Below, in pieces: positions 1 through 7,802 of a stretch of DNA of 64,000 nucleotides. Every line of letters starts with the position of its first letter. Positions within the stretch are counted from its first letter, which is position 1. Below the pieces are notes generated by a model that worked only from the letters and a program-made list of their open reading frames with translations, searched no databases and was not told the DNA's origin. The stretch comes from UPXZ01 sp964634605 (GTDB taxonomy: Bacteria; Bacteroidota; Bacteroidia; Bacteroidales; Paludibacteraceae): the NCBI GenBank assembly GCA_964634605.1, contig CAZWLJ010000007.1:1-64000 (forward strand). The letters run 5' to 3'. The translations under genes were made by a program, and so were the position numbers.

Positions 1-157
1 CTGTAACTCCTATTAATGGTTCGTTGTCTTCTGCCGAAATGACAGTGCCTGTTACGGTTTTGTTTTGAGCAATAAGCGCCAGACTTATGCTGCAAAAGAA
101 ACCAAGCAACTTTAATTTCCTTAAAACATTGCTTTTGATTTTTCTTTGTTCATTCAT
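1..157 (-). CDS. SusC-like TonB-dependent receptor, N-terminal fragment cut by window edge
   Basis: Only the first 52 codons are present; the rest lies beyond the left edge. The start is the ATG at 157 on the minus strand. The peptide shows a signal sequence with a hydrophobic core ending in ALIAQ, followed by NKTVTGTVISAEDNEPLIG, the typical opening of the carboxypeptidase-regulatory-like domain that precedes the plug in SusC proteins. SusC proteins are outer-membrane importers of oligosaccharides working with a SusD lipoprotein. The gene points away from carB and the integrase remnant, so it probably opens a separate locus to the left. A -7 promoter box lies about 75 bp upstream. Family assignment is good; the substrate cannot be inferred. 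Confidence 0.85.
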   Translation of the reverse strand, partial: MNEQRKIKSNVLRKLKLLGFFCSISLALIAQNKTVTGTVISAEDNEPLIGVT

Positions 158-598
158 GTTTTTTTTTGATTAAATTGTTTGTTCGATTAATTGTTTTATA
201 TGATTCATCAAAATTGAAATTTCACGATGCAAAATTACACTCAGAGTATCCTTTGCTTTGTAACATTTGTTTCAACATCGTGTAATTTTGATACAAAATC
301 GTGTTTTTTGACAATATTGTTTTGGTAAACCGTAGAATTTGTTTGATTCAATGTAATAATTTCAAATGAAATTTCAGAATCACAAACAAAATGTATTCAC
401 CTGGTAATTTAAACGTTTGATTTTTGCCGGATGCTTTCTGAGTTTTCCTTCAGAGCATTAAGGAAGAACTCCCCACTTTTCCCAATATGAGTAATCAACC
501 GATAAATTTCAAGTGTGATTCATGAAGGAGAAATCTGGAACTTTTTTTTAGCATTGTTAGATCGACAGAATACCTCTATCAAATACTTGTGCTGTTCA
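158..598. other. Intergenic region with operator-like inverted repeats
   Basis: No convincing gene is seen in these 441 bases. CAAAATTACAC at 230-240 is repeated in inverted form as GTGTAATTTTG at 280-290. The right copy runs into a 15-bp palindrome, ATTTTGATACAAAAT (285-299). These flank or overlap the predicted susC promoter, so a regulator-binding role is plausible but is inference. The stretch 310-598 is AT-rich with no repeat, terminator or gene that I can support. Confidence 0.4.
230..237 (-). promoter_or_regulatory. Predicted -7 box of the leftmost susC-like gene
   Basis: Read on the minus strand this is TAATTTTG, an exact match to the Bacteroides -7 consensus TAnnTTTG. It lies about 75 bp before the ATG at 157. 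No good -33 TTTG is visible, which fits a promoter needing an activator. It sits inside one arm of an inverted repeat (230-240 with 280-290). Confidence 0.45.
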
Positions 599-1051
599 TC
601 AATCAGTTTTGCGGTAAAGATAATCAATGACTTTTCTGTTCAGGACATCGATTCGGGAGAAATCTTTTTCGATATAACTGTCTGTCACCTTATGGGCCGA
701 AGAATGATTCAGGCAGAAAGCTACCTCATCTGTTCCTGCATTACATTTGTTTTGAGCTATCGTAGTAAAGGAAATGCCTTCGTCGTCAAGTATCAGGTAT
801 TTTTTCACTTCCTGAACTGTCATGTATTCGCTTTTTATTCGATTCAATTTTTCGATGTATTCCGTTATAATAACAGAAATTTTTGAAATTGAAGGGAAAT
901 GTGTAATCTCAAAATTTTTAACCTGGGAATAATTTACCTGAAATGGAGTCTTAATGTAGTCTGTTTTTGAATTGTGAGACATTCGGATATATGCATACGC
1001 AAATTCATTTTTCGATATTATTTTTCTCACGCAAATACTGAACTTAACCAT
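599..1051 (-). pseudogene. Internally deleted tyrosine recombinase (integrase) remnant
   Basis: The 150-residue ORF joins the two ends of a Bacteroides-type tyrosine integrase that is normally about 400 residues long. Residues 1-95 resemble the N-terminal arm-binding domain (VRK, then AYIRMSHN and YIKT). The C-terminal part resembles the end of the catalytic domain: TIAQN, then DEVAFCLNHSSAHKVTDSY, holding the late active-site His and the nucleophilic Tyr, then a typical tail. The middle is missing: the core-binding domain and the catalytic Arg, Lys and HxxR. The join is in frame near residue 95. It cannot be an active recombinase. It lies just beyond the 3' end of tRNA-Thr, a usual integration target, so it probably marks a lost mobile element. 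Whether the short product is still made is unknown. Confidence 0.75.
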
Positions 1052-1170
1052 ATTTGTAATTTATTTGTAATTTTTTTGAGCAAAACAGACATATTTCGGA
1101 CATAAAATCATGTCAGATTTTTTAGTTAAAAATGTCTTGAAATGCTTTGTAGTAAGGGTTTTGGAGGGTG

Positions 1171-1243
1171 AGCCTTTTTGGGGACTCGAACCCCAGACCT
1201 ATTCATTACGAATGAATTGCTCTACCGACTGAGCTAAAAAGGC
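1171..1243 (-). tRNA. tRNA-Thr (anticodon CGU)
   Basis: Read on the minus strand, the sequence folds into a full cloverleaf: 7-bp acceptor stem GCCTTTT/AAAAGGC, D stem GCTC/GAGC, anticodon stem ATTCA/TGAAT with loop TTCGTAA (anticodon CGT) and T stem TGGGG/CCCCA with loop TTCGAGT. The discriminator base is T at 1171; CCA is not encoded. It reads ACG threonine codons. The integrase remnant lies about 120 bp past its 3' end, as expected for a tRNA used as an attachment site. Confidence 0.95.
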
Positions 1244-1306
1244 TTTGTTATTGGCTTGCAAAGATAAAACTTAAATTTCTTTTTAAGAAAATTTTTTTGA
1301 AAAGAT

Positions 1307-1340
1307 TTTGCGACTAAGTTAAATAAAAGTCATACCTTTG
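1307..1340 (+). promoter_or_regulatory. Predicted carB promoter
   Basis: TACCTTTG at 1333-1340 matches the Bacteroides -7 consensus exactly. TTTG at 1307-1310 can serve as the -33 box, with 22 bp between (consensus 19-21). Transcription would begin near 1347 and leave a leader of roughly 215 nt before carB, which holds the hairpin, leader ORF and terminator listed next. Confidence 0.6.
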
Positions 1341-1401
1341 TTCCCGATTCATAGAGCAATTATTTTTCAATTACATGTATTCCAGAATTTACAGATTCGT
1401 A

Positions 1402-1457
1402 CCGGAGGAAATGTTTTTTTTAATGAAAACAGGGAAACCTGATTTTTTTCCATCCGG
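1402..1457 (+). promoter_or_regulatory. Upstream hairpin in carB leader
   Basis: CCGGA (1402-1406) pairs with TCCGG (1453-1457), GG/CC and AAA/TTT extend the stem after one bulge, and an inner CAGG-GAAA-CCTG hairpin (1430-1441) caps it with a GAAA tetraloop. The 3' side of the stem (T-run and CC, 1443-1451) can instead pair with GGAAAAAA at 1487-1494, the left arm of the terminator. The two pairings exclude each other, as in an antiterminator switch. The structure was deduced by eye. Confidence 0.45.
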
Positions 1458-1500
1458 AAACGACTCTTCTGTTTTTATTACAAACCGGAAAAAATGCTGA
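1411..1500 (+). CDS. Candidate 29-residue leader peptide of carB
   Basis: An ATG-started ORF of 29 codons runs through the carB leader and stops with TGA at 1498-1500, inside the left arm of the intrinsic terminator. The peptide starts MFFLMKTGKPDFF; a second in-frame ATG is at 1423. Its coding sequence carries long U-tracts (1413-1421, 1443-1449, 1472-1476). In Escherichia coli pyrBI, a leader peptide translated into the attenuator hairpin through U-rich pause sites gives UTP-sensitive control, and this arrangement has the same layout. No homologue is recognised, so its being translated is inference. A GGAGGAA stretch precedes the first ATG but is too close to act as a normal Shine-Dalgarno for it. 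Confidence 0.5.
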   Translation: MFFLMKTGKPDFFPSGNDSSVFITNRKKC

Positions 1501-1531
1501 CAAACTGTCAGATTTTTTCCGTTTTTTTTTT
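1486..1531 (+). terminator. Intrinsic terminator in carB leader (candidate attenuator)
   Basis: C1486-A1502 pairs with T1506-G1521 in a 16-bp stem with one bulged G (1496) and a 3-nt loop, followed at once by ten T residues. This is a strong rho-independent terminator on the plus strand, ending 32 bp before the carB ATG. No plus-strand gene lies upstream that needs terminating (tRNA-Thr and the integrase remnant are read leftwards), so its natural role is to attenuate carB. Confidence 0.8.
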
Positions 1532-1563
1532 GTGTATAAAAAACTGAAATATATAAAATACAA

Positions 1564-4500
1564 ATGGACAAATCAATCAAAAAAGTACTCTTACTGGGTT
1601 CGGGTGCACTGAAAATCGGGCAGGCTGGAGAATTTGACTATTCCGGCTCACAGGCACTCAAAGCTATGCGCGAAGAAGGAATCGAGACCGTATTAATTAA
1701 TCCGAATATCGCAACTATTCAGACATCTGAAGGAGTAGCTGACAGGGTATATTTCCTGCCAATCACACCTTATTTTGTCGAAAAAGTAATTCAGAAAGAA
1801 AAGCCGGACGGCATTTTGCTTGCTTTTGGCGGGCAAACTGCGCTCAACTGCGGAACCGAACTTTATCAGAGCGGAATACTTGACCAGTACGGAGTTCGGG
1901 TGCTTGGAACATCGGTGGAGGCGATAATGATTACCGAAGACCGCGATTTGTTTGTGAAAAAGCTGGATGAGATTAATATAAAAACACCGGTATCACATGC
2001 CGTTAGCTCCCTGGAGGATGCTCTGATGGCTGCCAACGAAATCGGATTCCCTGTTATGGTTCGTTCGGCTTACGCGCTTGGCGGTCAGGGTTCGGGTATT
2101 TCTGAGAACGAAACTGAATTTATCGAACTCTGCAGAAGCGCACTTTCATTTTCGGAGCAGATACTGGTGGAAGAAAGCCTTAAAGGATGGAAAGAAATTG
2201 AATTTGAGGTGATACGCGATAAAAACAATCATTGTTTCACGGTGGTTCCGATGGAAAATTTCGATCCGCTCGGAATTCATACAGGCGAAAGCATTGTGGT
2301 GGCACCCATTATCACTCTTTCTGCCTCACAAATTACCATGCTCGAAGAAATTGCACGTCAGGTGGTACGTCATATCGGAATAGTGGGCGAGTGTAATATC
2401 CAGTTCGCATTCAATGCCGAAACCAACGATTACCGAATTATCGAGATCAATGCCCGTCTGAGTCGTTCATCAGCCCTTGCATCCAAAGCATCGGGTTATC
2501 CGCTGGCATTCGTGGCTACGAAACTGGCTTTGGGCTATTCACTTGACCAGATTGGCGAAATGGGTACCAGTAATTCGGCTTACGTGGCTCCATCGGTTGA
2601 TTACATGATAGTGAAAATTCCGCGCTGGGATCTTACGAAATTTGCAGGTGTGAGTCGCGAAATAGGTTCTTCAATGAAGTCGGTCGGCGAAATCATGTCT
2701 ATCGGACAATCGTTTGAAGAAATTATTCAGAAAGGATTGCGCATGATAGGGCAGGGGATGCATGGATTTGTAGGGAATCGTGATATGACTTTCGAAAATG
2801 TGGAAGAAGCGCTGTCCAATCCCACAGATTTACGAATTTTTGCCATTGCTGATGCTTTTGAAAAGGATTATTCCATTGACCGGATCGAAGAACTTACAAA
2901 AATAGACAAATGGTTTCTCCGGAAGCTGGAAAATATTGTGAAATACAGCAAAGTGCTCGCCGGATTCGAACGCATTGAAGACCTTACGGCTGAAGTTCTT
3001 ACCGAAGCCAAACGACTCGGTTTCAGCGATTTTCAGATTGCCCGTTTTGTTGAAAATCCTCAGGGTACTGTTGAAAACGACTTGCTCCGTGTTCGTGCGC
3101 AGCGTCAGAATCTGAAAGTTAAGCCACTCGTGAGACGGATTAATACAGTAGCTTCAGAGAATCCGGAGAAAACGAACTATCTCTATTTTACATACGGAGT
3201 CGATAAATCCGGAAATTCTTTTCAACCGGTAAAATCCACTGAGGATAACACCATCATTGTATTAGGTTCGGGCGCTTACCGAATAGGATCTTCAGTGGAA
3301 TTTGACTGGTGCTCGGTAAATGCAGTTCAGACTGCCCGTAACCTGGGTTATCAGTCGGTAATGATCAACTACAATCCCGAAACCGTTTCGACCGATTACG
3401 ATATGTGCGACCGGCTTTATTTTGACGAACTTACTTTGGAACGGGTTCTTGATATCATCGAACTTGAAAAACCGAAAGGAGTAATTGTTTCGATGGGTGG
3501 TCAGATTCCGAATAACCTGGCTATCAAGTTGCACCGTCAGCATGTGCCTATCCTTGGTACATCAGCACTTTCTATTGACCGGGCTGAAAACCGGCATAAA
3601 TTCTCGGCAATGCTGGATAGTCTTAAGATTGACCAGCCGCGGTGGAAAGAATTAACCAGTTTTGATGAAATTGATGCATTTGTTGAGGAAGTTGGATTTC
3701 CGGTACTGATTCGTCCTTCATATGTACTTTCAGGAGCTGCCATGAACGTTTGCTACAACAAGGAGCAGATGCATGAATTTCTGAAGCTGGCTGCCAGAGT
3801 ATCGAAGGAATTTCCGGTTGTGGTGTCGGTGTTTATGCAGAATGCCAAGGAGATTGAATTTGATGCTGTTGCCCGAAACGGTGAAGTGGTAGAATATGCC
3901 ATATCAGAGCATGTGGAATTCGCGGGAGTTCACTCGGGTGATGCTACACTGGTATTTCCGGCTCAGAAAATCTATTTTGAAACCATGAGACGCATCAAGA
4001 AAATCTCAAAGCAAATAGCTGCCGAACTGCAAATCACAGGACCGTTCAACATCCAGTATCTAGCCAAGAATAATGAAATTAAGGTTATAGAGTGTAATCT
4101 GAGAGCATCAAGGTCGTTTCCTTTTGTTTCAAAAGTACTGAAACACAATTTCATAGAAACAGCAACCCGTATCATGCTCAATGCACCATTCGGAAAACCG
4201 GACAGTTCGGTTTTCGATCTGGAATACATCGGAGTGAAAGCTTCACAGTTTTCATTCTCCCGTTTGCAAAATTTTGATCCAATACTAGGAGTAGATATGT
4301 CGTCGACCGGAGAAGTGGGCTGCCTGGGTGATGATTTTTCAGAAGCAATACTTAAATCCATGCTGTCGGTTGGGTACAACATACCGAAAAAGGGTGTTTT
4401 AATTTCTTCCGGTGAAGCTAAATCGAAAGTGGATCTGCTTGAATCCTGTAAATTGCTTCACGAAAAGGGATACGAACTTTATGCCAGTCATGGTACACAG

Positions 4501-4788
4501 AAATTTCTGGAGGAAAACGGGGTGAAAGCTACGGATGTGAACTGGCCCGACGAAGATGGCGAAAATAATATCAAAACAATGATTGCCGAGAAAAAATTCG
4601 ATTTGATAATCAATATTCCAAAAGATATTACCAAACGTGAACTGACGAATGGTTACACGATACGTCGGAGTGCAGTGGATTACAACATCCCGCTCATAAC
4701 CAATGCACGTCTTGCTTCCGCATTCATCAACTCGTTCTGCAACCTGAAGACTGATGATGTGAAAATTAAAAGCTGGCAGGAGTATTAA
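1564..4788 (+). CDS. carB: Carbamoyl-phosphate synthase large subunit
   Basis: The protein makes carbamoyl phosphate from ammonia (delivered by the CarA glutaminase subunit), bicarbonate and two ATP, for pyrimidine and arginine synthesis in the cytoplasm. At 1074 residues it matches the usual CarB length. Two homologous ATP-grasp halves are visible: LGSGALKIGQAGEFDYSG near residue 10 and LGSGAYRIGSSVEFDWCS near 567. An oligomerisation region lies between them (about 400-550) and a methylglyoxal-synthase-like allosteric domain follows from about 940. The start ATG at 1564 gives the standard N-terminus (DKSIKKVLLLGSG). carA is not adjacent. The leader carries a promoter, a leader ORF and an attenuator-like terminator, so expression is probably linked to pyrimidine supply. 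Identity is certain; the regulation is inferred. Confidence 0.98.
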   Translation: MDKSIKKVLLLGSGALKIGQAGEFDYSGSQALKAMREEGIETVLINPNIATIQTSEGVADRVYFLPITPYFVEKVIQKEKPDGILLAFGGQTALNCGTELYQSGILDQYGVRVLGTSVEAIMITEDRDLFVKKLDEINIKTPVSHAVSSLEDALMAANEIGFPVMVRSAYALGGQGSGISENETEFIELCRSALSFSEQILVEESLKGWKEIEFEVIRDKNNHCFTVVPMENFDPLGIHTGESIVVAPIITLSASQITMLEEIARQVVRHIGIVGECNIQFAFNAETNDYRIIEINARLSRSSALASKASGYPLAFVATKLALGYSLDQIGEMGTSNSAYVAPSVDYMIVKIPRWDLTKFAGVSREIGSSMKSVGEIMSIGQSFEEIIQKGLRMIGQGMHGFVGNRDMTFENVEEALSNPTDLRIFAIADAFEKDYSIDRIEELTKIDKWFLRKLENIVKYSKVLAGFERIEDLTAEVLTEAKRLGFSDFQIARFVENPQGTVENDLLRVRAQRQNLKVKPLVRRINTVASENPEKTNYLYFTYGVDKSGNSFQPVKSTEDNTIIVLGSGAYRIGSSVEFDWCSVNAVQTARNLGYQSVMINYNPETVSTDYDMCDRLYFDELTLERVLDIIELEKPKGVIVSMGGQIPNNLAIKLHRQHVPILGTSALSIDRAENRHKFSAMLDSLKIDQPRWKELTSFDEIDAFVEEVGFPVLIRPSYVLSGAAMNVCYNKEQMHEFLKLAARVSKEFPVVVSVFMQNAKEIEFDAVARNGEVVEYAISEHVEFAGVHSGDATLVFPAQKIYFETMRRIKKISKQIAAELQITGPFNIQYLAKNNEIKVIECNLRASRSFPFVSKVLKHNFIETATRIMLNAPFGKPDSSVFDLEYIGVKASQFSFSRLQNFDPILGVDMSSTGEVGCLGDDFSEAILKSMLSVGYNIPKKGVLISSGEAKSKVDLLESCKLLHEKGYELYASHGTQKFLEENGVKATDVNWPDEDGENNIKTMIAEKKFDLIINIPKDITKRELTNGYTIRRSAVDYNIPLITNARLASAFINSFCNLKTDDVKIKSWQEY

Positions 4789-4821
4789 GCCTTTTGCACT
4801 GCAGATAAATCAATAAAAATG

Positions 4822-4855
4822 AAAATCCCCTCGTTTCGGACGAAGGGATTTTTTT
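4822..4855. terminator. Terminator between carB and the convergent unknown gene
   Basis: AATCCCCTCGT and ACGAAGGGATT form an 11-bp stem with one mismatch around a TTCGG loop, followed by seven T residues. A-rich sequence on the left lets it also serve the minus-strand gene ending at 4874. Confidence 0.75.
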
Positions 4856-4873
4856 GAGTTATATAGTCAAAGT

Positions 4874-5329
4874 TCATTCCTGAATTGGGATTCCTTTCTT
4901 AGCTGACATTTCCCTGATGGCATTTTTCAGATCAGCGGCATTTTCATAATTGAAATAGGAGAAAAAAATGGTGTAGGATGTCTGATCTTTTTTCAGTACT
5001 TCGTAATTCTTTTTTACCTGTCTGATTGCTACAATATCTGTCCAGTAAATGGTTTCTGACTTCGAAATTTCATCGGGCTTGATGGAGATTTTTTCGTCGT
5101 CGACACGTATGTAAGCTTTGCGAAGAACAAAATTCAGGCTCTTGTACATAAACCAGAGCCCCACCATGCCAAAAATGAAAATATATACCCAGTCAAACTG
5201 ATCAACTCCGTTTGGCTTTTTTATTCCCTTGGAATATACCCAAAGAGTCATTCCTATGAATATCAGGCCGATAACCAGGTGGTAAAATGCGTTTTTGTTA
5301 TTTCCCTTTATATTTCTGTCGAGTACCAT
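4874..5329 (-). CDS. Unknown small membrane protein
   Basis: I do not recognise this 151-residue protein. Two hydrophobic segments (about residues 16-33 and 47-66) predict a membrane hairpin. The C-terminal half (70-151) is soluble, with alternating beta-like stretches (YIRVDDEKISIKP, ETIYWTDIVAIRQV) that recall the PH-like fold found after two membrane helices in many small Bacteroidota proteins; this is a resemblance, not an assignment. It stands alone, converging on carB, with its own promoter box at 5360-5367. Confidence 0.75.
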   Translation of the reverse strand: MVLDRNIKGNNKNAFYHLVIGLIFIGMTLWVYSKGIKKPNGVDQFDWVYIFIFGMVGLWFMYKSLNFVLRKAYIRVDDEKISIKPDEISKSETIYWTDIVAIRQVKKNYEVLKKDQTSYTIFFSYFNYENAADLKNAIREMSAKKGIPIQE

Positions 5330-5359
5330 GGTTCAGTTCTTTGATTTTTTTTACTACAG

Positions 5360-5367
5360 CAAAGGTA
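5360..5367 (-). promoter_or_regulatory. Predicted -7 box of the small membrane protein gene
   Basis: On the minus strand this reads TACCTTTG, an exact TAnnTTTG match, about 30 bp before the ATG at 5329. The rest of this 200-bp gap holds a weaker plus-strand box (TATCTTTA, 5491-5498) before the lipoprotein gene. Confidence 0.55.
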
Positions 5368-5529
5368 ATAAAAACGATTGATTTTAAGCAAAAACCAACA
5401 AAATAACAAAATAACATGTGTTATTGTAAGAAATTCAAATTTTTTGCAAAAACTATTTGATATTTCTGATTGTTTATTTTACTAATTTTATATCTTTACA
5501 AACTCAATTAATTCATAAAAAAAACAATT

Positions 5530-6090
5530 ATGACAGGAAAAACCAAATTTACACAAACTTTTATTTTAGCCGGATTATTTCTGACATTTATTTCATGCGA
5601 GGCAATTAAAGAAAAACTGGCTGTGGATGTACCAATAAAAAATGTTGAACTTTCTTTTGAGGTTCAACCTGCTGTTAGTCAGGCGCCCATGCAGAAAGCA
5701 CCTTCACAGGCTGCTGAAACCAAAGTACTTTTAGACCGTACTTACGATGTTAACATTGAAGACGAAGCAGCCAAATTAGGCTACGATCTGGACAACATCA
5801 TCGGATTTGTGATGACTTCTGCAAGTATTGAACTGGTAGAACCTCTGGATTTCAATCTGAACGAATTCAAAAATTTGAAAATCTATTTCGATAACCAGAC
5901 CAATCTGGTTGCTCAGGCTGATAAAATTGGAAATGGAAAGATTGAGATTAAGATTGTAAATGGAGACCTGCTTCAAAAACTGAAAGAAGATCAGTTGCAT
6001 ATTATTATTGTGGGCGATACCATGCCTACTAAGAAAGTGAAACTGAAATTTATTTCGAATTATACGGCAAAAATCAATATCTTCAAATAG
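5530..6090 (+). CDS. Unknown lipoprotein
   Basis: This 186-residue protein begins with a lipoprotein signal (hydrophobic ILAGLFLTF, then SC at about residues 22-23), so it is probably anchored in the outer membrane or periplasm. Residues 45-70 are rich in Ala, Gln and Pro and look like a linker. The remainder alternates hydrophobic and polar residues (FDNQTNLVAQA, GKIEIKIVNGD, KVKLKFISNYTAKINI), which suggests a beta-sandwich. I recognise no family. It is a single gene ended by a clear terminator. Confidence 0.75.
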   Translation: MTGKTKFTQTFILAGLFLTFISCEAIKEKLAVDVPIKNVELSFEVQPAVSQAPMQKAPSQAAETKVLLDRTYDVNIEDEAAKLGYDLDNIIGFVMTSASIELVEPLDFNLNEFKNLKIYFDNQTNLVAQADKIGNGKIEIKIVNGDLLQKLKEDQLHIIIVGDTMPTKKVKLKFISNYTAKINIFK

Positions 6091-6123
6091 ATTTTTCAGG
6101 GAAATTAATTTTTCAAAAAAAGC

Positions 6124-6156
6124 ATGCTGATTCAAGTAATGAATCAGCATTTTTTA
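6124..6156. terminator. Bidirectional terminator
   Basis: ATGCTGATTC (6124-6133) and GAATCAGCAT (6141-6150) form a perfect 10-bp stem with a 7-nt loop. T residues follow on the right and A residues flank on the left, so it can end both the lipoprotein gene and the convergent acetyltransferase gene, whose stop codon overlaps the T-run. Confidence 0.85.
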
Positions 6157-6675
6157 TGGGTTGAATTTTTGGTAGGTTAATATGTTTTCAAATCCTTCAG
6201 GGCATTTAATCCAGTGTTTCAGTATCCCGTGCAGCTCGTAGTTGTTTTCGAACAATTTTCGGCTGCTCATGTTGCTTTCGGCTATCTGAACGTATAATTG
6301 ATGGATTTTTAGGAAATTGAACACGTAATCTTCCGCCAGTTTCAGGCTTTCGCGGGCATATCCCTTTCCCTGGTATTTTGTTGCTACATAGAGTCCTAAA
6401 GCCACCCGGCTGTGATGTATGTCAAAATCAAATAAATCAACTGTTCCCACAACTTCCGATGTGGTTTTATCCATCATCATCAGCCTGAGGTTTTTGTTTT
6501 CATAAATATCAAATGTTGATTCGGCAATGTATTGCTTGAGCTGAAAACGTGAATAGGGTGCCCGTGTGTTGCCCGAAAGCCACACCGAACTGTCATTTTC
6601 CCACCGGTACAAAAGCTCCAGGTCTTCAGGCTCCGGCGAACGTAAACGAATATTTTCTGATTCCAGCAGGTTCAT
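6154..6675 (-). CDS. GNAT-family N-acetyltransferase (SpeG/RimJ-like)
   Basis: The 173-residue protein transfers acetyl from acetyl-CoA to an amine; the substrate is unknown. The N-terminus (ENIRLRSPEPEDLELLYRWEND) and the acetyl-CoA pyrophosphate loop QGKGYA (about 102-107) are typical, as is the segment IHQLYVQIAESNMSSRKLFE near 125-145. The whole resembles spermidine acetyltransferase SpeG and ribosomal-protein acetyltransferases of the same fold; which is right cannot be decided here. It follows the ComEA-like gene by only 10 bp, so the two are probably co-transcribed. Confidence 0.85.
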   Translation of the reverse strand: MNLLESENIRLRSPEPEDLELLYRWENDSSVWLSGNTRAPYSRFQLKQYIAESTFDIYENKNLRLMMMDKTTSEVVGTVDLFDFDIHHSRVALGLYVATKYQGKGYARESLKLAEDYVFNFLKIHQLYVQIAESNMSSRKLFENNYELHGILKHWIKCPEGFENILTYQKFNP

Positions 6676-6685
6676 TATGTTACAG

Positions 6686-7639
6686 TTAATTAAATTCCAG
6701 ATATGGTTCCAGTCTGTTTATATCTTCTTCACTTAATTCGTCGAGTATTTTCAGGTCGCTGATATTATCCAGTTTGGTTTTTTTTCTTCTGTATTCGTAA
6801 ATAGCCACAGCTTTCTGAAATGTTTTGATGTAGGGATGTTTTTTCAACCGGTCGACACCCGCCGAGTTCACATTGATTTTTCTTATCTGAGATGCATCCA
6901 CTGTGAACCGGGACTTGATTTGATTGAAATTCTCATTTCGCATTCCGTAAACTTCTTTCAACTGCTCTACCGAGTAATAGCCTCCGAGTAAATTCCGGTA
7001 ACTTGCAATTCCTCTGGCAGTGGATGCTCCGATACCTTTTACCTGTAAAAGGGCAGTTGTATCAGCGCTGTTCAGCTCAATTATCGTATTGGTTGTCAGG
7101 TTCTTCTTTTCGGATAATATTTCACTGCCGGTCGTTTCTGTGCGATTATTTGCCTCACTCCCGGCTTTGGTTGTTTCAATGGAAATAAAAGGCTTCAGTT
7201 CCAGAAATTTTTCAGGTGCGATGCCGTAAACACGGGCAAAGTCATCCGGTGTTCTGAATTTGCCACCCTTATTTCTGTATCTGATTATGTTTCTGGCAAC
7301 ATAAGGTTTCAGACCCAGGCGAATAAACGACACGGAATCAGCATTGTTAGGATCAAATGAAAAAAGCTCGTATTTGTTTTTCTCAAAGGTCTTTTCAGGG
7401 TAGCTTCTGAAAAAATGGTTATCATCTTCAAACCTTTTTTGCCTGGAGCGCTCTATTTCTATCAGGTTTTCTCTGAACTTTGCTGCTTCTCTCAGGAATT
7501 TGTCATCCCTTGCTTCTGTTTTTGGTTTAATTAATCCCGGCATCAGCCAGGTTCCGAGCAAAACCAGAACGATAAGTGCAATCATCGTAATAATACCGAA
7601 TTGCTGGCTTCTGTTGAAGGCAAAGAAATTTTTCAGCAT
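6686..7639 (-). CDS. ComEA-like helix-hairpin-helix protein with membrane anchor
   Basis: The protein has 317 residues. One membrane helix (about 15-35, IITMIALIVLVLLGTWLM) is followed by a charged linker and three helix-hairpin-helix units at about 90-150, 190-250 and 258-317. Each has the ComEA pattern (LNSADTTALLQVKGIGASTA, then a loop region such as GGYYSVEQLKEVYGM). ComEA binds double-stranded DNA at the outer face of the inner membrane during uptake, so a role in DNA uptake or binding is a fair inference. Three copies in one protein are more than in classic ComEA but common in Bacteroidota. It lies downstream of proS with a 163-bp gap in which I find no clear promoter. Confidence 0.85.
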   Translation of the reverse strand: MLKNFFAFNRSQQFGIITMIALIVLVLLGTWLMPGLIKPKTEARDDKFLREAAKFRENLIEIERSRQKRFEDDNHFFRSYPEKTFEKNKYELFSFDPNNADSVSFIRLGLKPYVARNIIRYRNKGGKFRTPDDFARVYGIAPEKFLELKPFISIETTKAGSEANNRTETTGSEILSEKKNLTTNTIIELNSADTTALLQVKGIGASTARGIASYRNLLGGYYSVEQLKEVYGMRNENFNQIKSRFTVDASQIRKINVNSAGVDRLKKHPYIKTFQKAVAIYEYRRKKTKLDNISDLKILDELSEEDINRLEPYLEFN

Positions 7640-7802
7640 TATTTTTGGATTAGGTTTATTGGTTTTTTAGAAATAAATCGACAGAATATTTATTAAAATG
7701 AATCTTTTGATGAAACTATAACATATATGTTGTCGCAGTCAACTGTATGATAATTAGATGTTTGAATGTTTCAGAAAAGAATGAAACCATAAACAGGCCC
7801 GG

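Noticed and set aside
515..886. 123-codon plus-strand ORF opposite the integrase remnant
   Set aside because: It is antisense to the recognisable integrase fragment and encodes a Phe/Cys-rich peptide with no family signs.
1389..1580. 63-codon minus-strand ORF in the carB leader
   Set aside because: It starts inside carB, runs antisense through the attenuator and its T-rich composition makes a low-complexity peptide; no family resemblance.
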